Positions 8,344-15,411 of a DNA stretch of 19,792 nt are shown one piece after another. The position numbers and the translations under genes were made by a program. The stretch spans positions 1 through 19,792 of the forward strand of contig JWZX01003009.1 in the NCBI GenBank assembly GCA_001275005.1. The letters run 5' to 3'. The notes below the pieces were generated by a model. That model searched no databases, was not told where the DNA came from, and saw nothing but the letters and a program-made list of their open reading frames with translations. How positions within the stretch are numbered: position 1 is the first letter of the stretch; each line of letters starts with the position of its first letter. Source of the stretch: Chrysochromulina tobinii. Taxonomy: Eukaryota; Haptophyta; Prymnesiales; Chrysochromulinaceae.

Positions 8344-9132
8344 ATGGCTCGCGCATCCCTCCTCGCCCTGGCGGCGTGCATCGCCTACACTCTGGCCAAC
8401 GTGGGCGAAGGCTTCTGCAACGACAAATCCACATCGTGCGCGTTTTGGGCCGCCAACGGCGAGTGCTCGGGCGAGAACTCGGAGCACCTCGCAACTCTGT
8501 GCCCGCACTCGTGCGGGACGTGCGACATTCTGTGCAAGGACACGGACGTCTCATGCCCGAACTGGGCCAAGAATGGCGATTGCAAGAGCAACGCGGGCTT
8601 CATGCTGAAGGCTTGCCCCACTTCCTGCGGCCTTTGCTCGCCAAGGTGCACGGACCTCTCGGCCGACTGCCCTGGCTGGACGTCGGCGGGTGCCTGCGGC
8701 GACAACCCGGGCTTCATGCTCAACCACTGCCCGGTCTCGTGCGGCGTGTGCCGCGACGAGTGCACGGACACGCACAACGACTGCCCCGGCTGGGCCAAGG
8801 CGGACCAGTGCCATAAGAACCCGGGCTACACTCTCAAGACCTGCCCGAAATCGTGCGAAGTGTGCAAGGCGAACGTGTGCGAGGATAAGAACGCGACGCA
8901 GTGCGCCATCTGGGGTGAGACCGAGTGCGCCAACAACCCGGGCGCGGTGATGCGCGACTGTCCCAAGACGTGCGGCGTGTGCACGGCCGTGTGCGCGGAT
9001 AAGGAGCCCGCGTGCCATGATTGGGCAATCAAGGGCGAATGCGAAACCAATCCGAACTCGATGCTCGCGCTGTGCCCCCAGTCGTGCGGCACGTGCCACC
9101 AGCTCGAGAAGTACAAGAAGGACGAGTTGTGA
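8344..9132 (+). CDS. Six-repeat ShKT-domain protein with KDEL ER-retention signal
   Basis: 262 aa. Signal peptide (1-19, MARASLLALAACIAYTLAN), then six ShKT/SXC modules at about 25-60, 64-98, 102-136, 140-174, 179-213 and 217-251, each with six cysteines and the pattern C..D....C..W...G.C..N...ML..CP.SCG.C. The protein ends YKKDEL. Thus it should enter the ER, fold with about 18 disulfides and be retained or retrieved there. ShKT modules are named after a sea-anemone peptide, but in protists, plants and animals they are common in secreted and enzyme-linked proteins. Here there is no toxin precursor layout, and the ER signal argues for a resident role such as binding or folding of other proteins. 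No catalytic domain is fused. The domain call is firm; the function is unknown. Confidence 0.9.
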   Translation: MARASLLALAACIAYTLANVGEGFCNDKSTSCAFWAANGECSGENSEHLATLCPHSCGTCDILCKDTDVSCPNWAKNGDCKSNAGFMLKACPTSCGLCSPRCTDLSADCPGWTSAGACGDNPGFMLNHCPVSCGVCRDECTDTHNDCPGWAKADQCHKNPGYTLKTCPKSCEVCKANVCEDKNATQCAIWGETECANNPGAVMRDCPKTCGVCTAVCADKEPACHDWAIKGECETNPNSMLALCPQSCGTCHQLEKYKKDEL

Positions 9133-9324
9133 GTCCTGCGCGAAACGCGGGGGTCGGGGCGTTGCATCGGGCGCATGTGGCGAGGCTCTCTGTGTACCAG
9201 GCTTCCCGATTGATTTGGTTGTGTGCTGGAAGGTTTGTCGATTTTTGTGGGCAATCGGAGCAGGGCGTTGACGCGGTGCGTGATGAAGGTACCGGTTCGG
9301 GGGGACCGGGACGGAAGATACAAG

Positions 9325-9361
9325 GTGTGAAACCGCATCGTGATCGGAGAACGCTTCACAC
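9325..9361. repeat. Short inverted repeat before the deacetylase start
   Basis: GTGTGAA (9325-9331) and TTCACAC (9355-9361) are exact reverse complements 23 bases apart, ending 10 bases before the ATG at 9372. It could be a weak 5'-leader stem or chance. Confidence 0.3.
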
Positions 9362-9371
9362 CCGCGGCCAC

Positions 9372-10397
9372 ATGCAAGTCTTGGTCACGGCCTCTCGCGA
9401 CCCGCGGCCGAAAGAGCGCATCTATGAGAACAAGCCCGAGACCCGGCGTACTCAGATTCTGACCGAGATCCGGTCCAGGAATGCGCGCATCGAGCTGGCT
9501 GATGTAGCAAATGGGCCCGCAGCGATCGACATGTACGTCAAGCTTGGGATCACGACCGCAGACAAGCTAGACTTTCTGAGGACTGCTCACGCGGCGTGGA
9601 AATCGGCCCCATCTCCCGAGCCCTCGTTCCAATCGTCCGAGACCGCCGAAAAGGACGGCATCATTCCCAACTTGTTCGTGCGCGACAGACCCCATCCGAC
9701 GGCTCCGTGGGCACGACGCATGGCATACCACTCGAACTGCGTGCTCACCCCCATCTACGACAACACCGCCGAGGTGCTCGCCGACGACGCCGCCGTGTGC
9801 GCGCATGCGGTCGAGATGATCCTGGCGGGCCGATCGGCAGCCTACGCCCTCACCACGCACCCAGGCCATCATGCCTTTGCGGACTACTATGGCGGCTTCT
9901 GCTTCATGAACCACGCGGCGTTTGCGTTCTCGCGGCTCAGGCAGGCGGGCAAGAAGCCGTTCCTGATCGACGTGGACTACCATGCTGGTGACGGCACCGC
10001 ATCCTTCCTCTCGTCGCGAGATATGGTCTCCCTGCACGCCCTCAACGACTACCCCTACACGCCGCTCGACTGCCCGTATGCCATCTTTACGCCTCCGGAC
10101 ACTGCGTGGGAGGGATATGAGCCGCTGCTGCGCGAGGCCCTGAGCCGTCGCCCCCCCGAGACGGACGTGCTCGTGCTCTCCCTCGGCTTCGACACGCAGG
10201 ACGGCGACCCATGCGCGGCCGAGGGTCACAGGCTACGGCTCCAGCCGGAAGATTTCGCCAAGATGCGAGCGGTGATTGACGAAACTGGGCTGCAGCTCAT
10301 CGTGACGCAAGAGGGAGGGTACTTGATGTCGAGCGTGCACAAGGCCGCGGCCGAGTTCTGGCTGGCGGGCGAGATGGCCGCGCCAGCCATCTCGTAA
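9372..10397 (+). CDS. Histone deacetylase / acetylpolyamine amidohydrolase family zinc hydrolase
   Basis: 341 aa from the ATG at 9372. The same frame is open upstream to 9021, but there it overlaps the ShKT gene and has no domain sequence. Arginase/deacetylase-fold signatures are complete: HPGHHA (163-168, the catalytic His pair 166-167), DVDYHAGDGT (200-209; zinc ligands D202 and H204), LGFDTQDGDP (271-280; third zinc ligand D274), EGGYLM with the transition-state Tyr 317. The second His of the usual DxHHGNGT is Ala. HPGHHAFADYYGGFCFMNHAA resembles acetylpolyamine amidohydrolases and related bacterial-type enzymes more than nuclear class I HDACs. It should remove acetyl groups from polyamine or lysine; the substrate cannot be read. 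No targeting signal is obvious, and no intron is needed. Confidence 0.87.
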   Translation: MQVLVTASRDPRPKERIYENKPETRRTQILTEIRSRNARIELADVANGPAAIDMYVKLGITTADKLDFLRTAHAAWKSAPSPEPSFQSSETAEKDGIIPNLFVRDRPHPTAPWARRMAYHSNCVLTPIYDNTAEVLADDAAVCAHAVEMILAGRSAAYALTTHPGHHAFADYYGGFCFMNHAAFAFSRLRQAGKKPFLIDVDYHAGDGTASFLSSRDMVSLHALNDYPYTPLDCPYAIFTPPDTAWEGYEPLLREALSRRPPETDVLVLSLGFDTQDGDPCAAEGHRLRLQPEDFAKMRAVIDETGLQLIVTQEGGYLMSSVHKAAAEFWLAGEMAAPAIS

Positions 10398-10869
10398 CGC
10401 CTGTGGGATGCACGCGAGAGTTACATGCACAGGTTGGAGCTGACAGCAGATGCCCACACCTGGATAATGACTTCATGATGACTGCTCGATGAGGGTCGAA
10501 TTGCAATTGGCAGCGCTGGCGTTGGGTGCCCAAGGTCGGGTGCGTGGGGACTTGCACCGAGGCGCGCACTGCACACGTTAGCACTGAAGACGACTCTGAG
10601 TGTGCGGCACGTCTAGCACGCAAATGCCGTGTGGAGAGAGTCTGTGCTCCACGTTGAACGGCACCGCGACACGGTCACGGAAGAGTGAAGGTGTGAAGAC
10701 GACTCGCTGAGTCGGATCAGGGATCTCTTTGCGAAAAGGTCAAACGACAAACCCGCCGACTTAAGCGTTAACGTTGGTAACTCGTTGCGTACTGCATGCG
10801 ATTGCGAAGTAGGAACGGAACACATATTAAAAATGCTATGCACACATGGAACAGACTCCGGTCGACGTG
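10398..10869. other. Intergenic between convergent genes, nothing recognised
   Basis: These 472 bases separate the 3' ends of the deacetylase and the oxygenase. Open frames on both strands are short and without domain motifs. I see no strong hairpin, repeat or RNA gene. Confidence 0.6.
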
Positions 10870-12449
10870 CTACTTCTTTGTACTCTCCTGCTGTGCGTAC
10901 GCGACTGCTCCCGTCTGCTTCATGATGTCTCCAAGCGTGTGCTGCCCTGCATACTCTGCAAGGATGGAGCGGTAAGACGGATCATCGTATGCCTCAGCGT
11001 CCGCCAGCCTGCCCGCGTGACGAAACGTGGCGTAGAAGATTATCCGCAGCTGGTCGGTCTTGGGATCACCCACGAGGCCTATCGTGTCCACACCCCCACC
11101 ACCATCGAGGCCCATCGTGTTCACACCCCCACCACCATCGAGGCTCATCGTGTTCGCACCCCCAGAATGGAACGTGCGCCCATCGTACACGGCGACATCG
11201 CCCGTCTGGAGGAGCGCGACGTACGACCTTGGGGGAGGGAGCCGTCAGTGCTGCCTGGCTGGCGCCACGGCCGCTCACCCGTCGGCACTCTGGCGAGGCC
11301 GATCACGTCGCCGTGCGACTCGAGTGCCGCATGCGCCTCCGCGTCTGTGTGCGTGAACGGGACGAAGCGGGTGGGGCCGAGCGCACGGCTGATCGGCTGC
11401 ATCGCGACGAAGGCGCTGAAGAGGATCGGTGTACTCGACCACCTGTGAACACACACAGTGCACACGTCATGATGGTGGTGAGAAGAGTGTGCACTGGCGC
11501 ACAGCGCATTGGAGAGTGCGGGCACTGTATGTGTTCACAGGTGCGGGCACTGTGTGTGAGCCTTGCTAGACCACTTTGTGTCCGCATGAACGATCTGCGC
11601 CTTCGCCCCCGGCGACGAGATCAGCGCGGCGAGCTCCCACAGCGCCGCCTGCGACCCTCCCGCTGCGAGGTCGAGTGCTTCGCCCAAAGGGCTACCAGCA
11701 CAGAAGAGCTCCCGAAGCCCCTTGCGCACAATCGGCGCCATCGGGAGGCGCAGGTCCCAGCGCGCGGCGGTGGCGGGGCTGCTCGAACCGGACTGCGCCG
11801 CGGCCTCGCCATTCGGCGCGAGCACCTTCGAGAAGCTTCCATTCTCCGTCGAGATTGGGAGCTCGATGCCGAGGACCGCCTTGGCAGCCGCAGCCGCAGC
11901 GCGCAGCGCAGCGTACTGCTTGGCATCAGCGGATTTGGCGGCCTCGAGCTCCTTCACTATAAACTCTCGCAGCTCGACAGCCGTTGCCACACTCAATGCA
12001 CCGCGCAATTGGACGATGCCTGCAGCCGCAAGCTCGGCTGCGGCGCATGCGCCGGTTGTCGACGCACTGTACGCGAGCGGCTCGCCTTCGCGGAGGTACG
12101 CTTGCTCATCGGCCGTGCGCGCGGACATTTGGCCGATGATCGCCTGCTCGAGTTTGCTCGCCAGTGCCAGTTCCGCTGCTGTCATTTCATCGTAGCCGTC
12201 GTCATCGTCGTCGTCATCGAGCTCATCTAAAATACGTTGCAGATCGTCGTCACAGCAAAGCTGAGGCCATCGACCGCGGCAGAGGCAACCAGCCGGCACT
12301 GCTGCCGAATAGGCAGCATGCCAATTACGCCCAGGCATTGCTGCATGGTGTGGCGCTGCGATATAGCGTATGATATAGCCGAGCGGCAACGTGACGATCG
12401 TCAGAGCACTCAACATCGGAGAGAACAGTTTGGATCCCATAATAGGCAA
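10870..12449 (-). CDS. PhyH-like Fe(II)/2-oxoglutarate oxygenase (3 exons)
   Basis: Exons 12449-11575, 11442-11269 and 11227-10870; 468 aa in this model. Phytanoyl-CoA-dioxygenase-like enzymes hydroxylate or otherwise oxidise a substrate using Fe(II), O2 and 2-oxoglutarate. Seen: hydrophobic N-terminal anchor (about 12-31); acidic run of Asp; AGIVQLRGALS; iron ligands H288 and D290 in IVHADTKW; FSAFVAMQPISRALGPTRFVPFTHTDAEAH; ALLQTGDVAVYDGRTFHSGGAN with distal iron ligand H370; R411 in LRIIFYATF for 2-oxoglutarate. The first splice is secure. The join of exons 2 and 3 needs a 41-nt intron (GT-AG) or a one-base insertion in a C run near 11231-11235. An 11-residue repeat (TMSLDGGGGVN type) sits between H370 and R411, an odd place for an expansion. 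The start lies 26 bp after the GT90 stop. The substrate is unknown. Confidence 0.8.
11074..11154 (-). repeat. In-frame 33-nt tandem repeat inside the oxygenase
   Basis: Two full units (11154-11122, 11121-11089) and a diverged partial third encode NTMSLDGGGGV, NTMGLDGGGGV, DTIGLVGDP. It follows the distal-His motif directly. Confidence 0.9.
11228..11268 (-). other. Possible 41-nt intron 2 of the oxygenase
   Basis: Minus-strand GTGGCGCC...CCCCCAAG joins GERP to SYVALLQTGD in frame. It is very short. Without it the frame shifts between THTDAEAH and VALLQTGD, so the alternative is a sequencing error or real frameshift in the C run at 11231-11235. Confidence 0.4.
11443..11574 (-). other. Oxygenase intron 1 (132 nt) with terminal inverted repeats
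   Basis: Donor ACAAA/GTGGTCTAGCA; acceptor TTCACAG/GTGGTCGAGTA, an 11-base direct repeat with two mismatches. A 22-bp inverted repeat (11522-11543 against 11440-11461, one mismatch) ends over the acceptor. A partial third arm (GCACTGTGTGTG) is at 11547-11558, and a 13-base direct copy (ACAGTGCCCGCAC) also occurs. Splicing gives HADTKWSSTPILFSAF. Confidence 0.87.
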
Positions 12450-12475
12450 GTCCGCGACCGCGTTTGATTACTGAT

Positions 12476-13953
12476 TTACAACTGACTACTTCTGTGAGTC
12501 CCCTTGTTTACCGCACGCATCGCGGCGCTTCGGCACGCGCGCACGGTCCCGTCCTGCTCGGAGGATTCGAAGCCGGAGCGCCGAAGCCCGACCGCCAGAG
12601 GGCGGGTGTGGCTCTGACCTGCGGCTCCCAGCGGATTGCAAGCATGGCCGTTGGGCCATGGTCCGATCAGAGATGGATTCGGTGGGCGTCGGCATTCGCC
12701 GCAGATATAGTGCCCATCGCGCGCCCTGGCCGTCGGCCACGCATCGGGGGTGGGCCGGTAGGCGAGCCGATGGCTCCAGCCGTGCAGCAGCCGGCGCCAA
12801 TAGCAATTGCGGCTGTCGACGTCGAGCGTCGCGTGCGCGAAGGCCTGGGCACGGTGTGCGACGAGGCGCACGGCCTCGTCGTGCTGGCTCACGTTTTGCA
12901 GCACCTCGACGATGTCGTCGTGCGCCGTCACGTAAAACGGGATGTAATGCTCCCACGGCTGCAAGGCGCGGTAATAATACTCGACATACATAGACTGCTG
13001 CTTGAGTACCGCAGCGTTCGTCAGGAGCAAGTTCTGGAGCCTTGCCGAGTAGCTGTGCCCATCAAGGTGCAGCAACCACTTGTAACGTCCCATCGCCTCG
13101 GGCGGCTCGCGTGGCGCCTTCGTGAGCGGGGCTAATGAACGGTTCAAGTGGCGCTCGCTGTCGTGAGAAGGCTCGTACTCCACCAGCCCCACATCGAGCA
13201 GCGGCGCGCGCCCCTCATGCGCCAGCCGAGGGAGCACGTAGCGCGAGCAGCGACCAAAGCGGTGGATGCCGCAGTATGGCGTGCCGCGAAAGTATGCCTT
13301 TGCTAGCTTCGCCTCCCACGGGAACTTGGCCTCCCAGGCAGCTGGGGGGCCGGGCAAGCCTGCACGGAACGAGAGAGGCACTCAGCATGCCGTGCTCATG
13401 GGAATCGACGCAGTTGGAGACCCAATCACACCACCCAATCACACCACCCACTCGCACCTGGGAGCCTACCCATGAGTCTCGCGTCGTAATAGCCCATGCG
13501 GAAGGCCCCTGATGGGACGAGCACGTCGAAATCGAGGCTGGACGTGCGTCCGGTGCTCGCGTCGCGCGTCTCGCGCTTGGTGAAGCTAAAGAGCGGGACG
13601 GGCACTCCGTGTGCCTTGCCCTGTGCCTTCGGGTAGTCGTCCACGTTCAACATGAACTCAACGTCCGGCACGCGATGCATGCCCAGAATTGCGCGCAGAT
13701 CATCCGCGAGGGCGTACAGCTGCGGGTTGCGCGGTCGCGGGTGCGCATCCGGCTGCAGCCAATGAAGCGTGTTGTTGTAGATGCCGAACATGGCGGTGAT
13801 GTCGTTCTCTCGGATGCGGTGGTCGTTCTGCTGCGCCGCTTTGAAGGCTTCGCGCGTGATGGACCGCGGCTTGAAGGCTGCTAGGTCTGATTTCAGGCCC
13901 GCGATCAGGGCTGGCGGAAGGGGGCAATTAGGACGCGAGGGGCTCGCCGACAT
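12476..13953 (-). CDS. GT90/CAP10-family glycosyltransferase (2 exons)
   Basis: Exon 1 is 13953 to about 13458; exon 2 about 13359 (or 13341) to 12476; about 453-459 aa. GT90 proteins (Pfam Glyco_transf_90: CAP10, POGLUT/KDELC) transfer xylose or glucose to glycans or proteins in the secretory pathway. Seen in exon 1: VPDVEFMLNVDDYP, VPLFSFTKR, DVLVPSGAF. In exon 2: WEAKLAKAYFRGTPYCG, then the strongest family block, YKWLLHLDGHSYSARLQNLL followed by LTNAAVLKQQSMYVEYYYRALQ and PWEHYIPF. The last 60 or so residues after ICGECRRPP look unlike the family and may be poorly conserved tail or unrecognised intron. No signal peptide is seen at the chosen ATG. The stop is 26 bp upstream of the oxygenase ATG on the same strand. 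The donor sugar is unknown. Confidence 0.85.
13360..13457 (-). other. GT90 intron (about 98 nt, ends uncertain)
   Basis: Candidate donors on the minus strand are GTGCGAG (13457) and GTAGGCT (13469); candidate acceptors end at 13360 (CTCGTTCCGTGCAG) and 13342 (CCCCCCAG). All four combinations keep frame. The 13457/13342 pair is flanked by a short direct repeat (CCCAGGTGC, CCCAGCTGC); the 13360 site has the better pyrimidine tract. A 13-base unit (GGGTGGTGTGATT) is doubled inside. Confidence 0.6.
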
Positions 13954-14018
13954 GCTCTGTCGCGTCCTAATTGCTCCGAAAGCCGCCGTCGCGACGAGAG
14001 CATGCTTTCGGCTTTCGG
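13925..14018. repeat. Two adjacent perfect inverted repeats at the GT90 start
   Basis: CAATTAGGACGCG (13925-13937) pairs with CGCGTCCTAATTG (13961-13973), and CCGAAAGCCG (13976-13985) with CGGCTTTCGG (14009-14018). Both are exact, both have 23-base spacers and they lie end to end over the GT90 ATG and its upstream side, in the space between divergent genes. Confidence 0.75.
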
Positions 14019-14189
14019 AACACGAGCGTGTGAACGTGAATGTGGTTTGTCGTGTTTTCTAACGAAAGAAAAAGGGGAAGTTCAAGGGACGACTGCGGAC
14101 AACTATGCTCGCATTTTCAACACGCACGTTCGTGAAAAGGTCGTTCAAGATCAGAATTCCTCAAACCGGTATAATTAATTAGAGCGTCG

Positions 14190-15032
14190 ATGCGGCTCTC
14201 TCGTCGCGCCGGGGTGCTCTTGCTGCCCGCTTTGGCGTCTCTGGCAGATTTGCAGGCAGCATGGGCAAACAGTGGCCGCACGATTGCGCAGAGCGTCGGC
14301 GTAGACCAGAAGAACGTCGGCGTACTCTCAGATCCACGCGCACTCTTGGATGGGGAAGGACTGCAACCCTTGATCTGGGGAGCGCGCGACCGCTGCGACC
14401 CGACCGATCCAAGCTGCGAGCAAGGTGGCATAGTGGGGAAGAGCCTCGAGGTGCAGCCTCCGCCAAAGGTAGCCAACGTCGAGATTACCGACAAGGTGAG
14501 GCTCTATCTCACGATCGGAGGCGAAAAGGCCGGGACACTGGATATCGGGCTGTGGCGCAAGGCAGCACCGGTTTCTGTGGAGGCCTTCACGCAGCTCGTG
14601 GCCGGCACGTTTGGCGCCGACCTCCAAAACGGCGAGCAGCCGGCCTCGCTCTCTCCGAGCGTCGCGTTGAGGATCGAGCGAGGCAAAGCATTTGTATTCG
14701 GTGGACTCAAGCAGAGAGGCGGCTCGATGCGGCTCGAGGCTGGCAGGACGCGACCGCAGTACTTTCCGATCGCGCCGCCCACGGTGACGGATGCGCCCAA
14801 TGGCGTCTCGCACACGGCCGCTGGCCTCCTCTCGTGGCGACGTGGCAGCCAGCAGGCGGTAGAGTTCTCGATCACGCCGCGCCCGAATCCGGCGCTTGAC
14901 GAAACCGAGATCTGCTTCGGCGAGGTACTCGACGGGATGGAGGTGCTCGAGCGTCTGAACGTGCTCCCCACGAATAACTACAATGCTGCTCCCATGGCGA
15001 CTGTCAGGATAGAGCGCGCCGAGCTGATATAG
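14190..15032 (+). CDS. Divergent cyclophilin-like protein, probably plastid lumen
   Basis: 280 aa. N-terminus MRLSRRAGVLLLPALASLADLQAAWANSG has an Arg pair, a hydrophobic core and an AWA/N cleavage site, the form of a thylakoid-lumen (possibly Tat) signal. From about 100 the cyclophilin fold is recognisable: VRLYLTIGGEKAGTLDIGLWRKAAPVSVEAFTQLVAGTF, and later GLLSWRRGSQQAVEFSITPRPNPALDETEICFGEVLDGMEVLERLNVLPT. The catalytic-site motifs of active peptidyl-prolyl isomerases (the Arg-Phe-Gln region, FxxGGD, GSQFFI) are largely replaced, for example VFGGLKQRGG and VEFSI, so a binding or assembly role is more likely than isomerase activity. In an alga with a complex plastid a signal peptide and transit peptide should precede this lumen signal; none is in frame upstream, so a 5' exon may be missing. 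AT-rich sequence (TATAATTAATTA, 14170-14181) precedes the ATG. Confidence 0.7.
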   Translation: MRLSRRAGVLLLPALASLADLQAAWANSGRTIAQSVGVDQKNVGVLSDPRALLDGEGLQPLIWGARDRCDPTDPSCEQGGIVGKSLEVQPPPKVANVEITDKVRLYLTIGGEKAGTLDIGLWRKAAPVSVEAFTQLVAGTFGADLQNGEQPASLSPSVALRIERGKAFVFGGLKQRGGSMRLEAGRTRPQYFPIAPPTVTDAPNGVSHTAAGLLSWRRGSQQAVEFSITPRPNPALDETEICFGEVLDGMEVLERLNVLPTNNYNAAPMATVRIERAELI

Positions 15033-15411
15033 GGGAAGTTGAACCACATGGTACTGTCCAATCATTGTGTCCAATGCGGGTACTGGTACCGGTAGCACGG
15101 CGCGGTAGGGGCGATTCAGTCATTCAGGGGTCGTATGGATAGGTCACGCGAGACTTTGATTTGAGCGGACCGTGTGAGCGCGCGCGCGTCCGTCCGGAGA
15201 CCTGCGGACTGTTTTCGCGCCTTGGGCGCCGGACTGTTTTCACTGTTTATCCAACGTACAATGTATAAGCGCAAAGCGCAAAAAGGTCGTGAACACGTAT
15301 ACACAGTGCCCTGTGCGTGTGTCCGAGTGTCCCAGCACGCGATGTCTTTTTGTCCAAGTTCACTCCAACGGCCAGAGTTGCGCGACGTAACGCCCGCACA
15401 CCGCGCACGAC
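15033..15411. other. Intergenic, promoter side of the BART gene
   Basis: No gene is seen in these 379 bases. They contain GTCCAAT twice (15057-15063 and 15069-15075), a direct repeat CGGACTGTTTTC (15205-15216 and 15230-15241), a short CG run and a GTGT/ACAC-rich stretch. Any regulatory role is a guess. Confidence 0.5.

Noticed and set aside
8344-9132. Reading the ShKT protein as a toxin
   Set aside because: ShKT modules are widespread in non-toxin proteins; six modules with a KDEL retention signal and no propeptide layout argue against a secreted toxin.
9021-9371. Upstream extension of the deacetylase frame
   Set aside because: It overlaps the ShKT coding sequence in another frame and shows no family sequence; the ATG at 9372 gives a normal family length.
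14105-14182. Small ATG frame upstream of the cyclophilin-like gene as a possible targeting exon
   Set aside because: It stops in TAG at the AT-rich patch, is in another frame, and only an impossibly short (about 14-nt) intron would join it.
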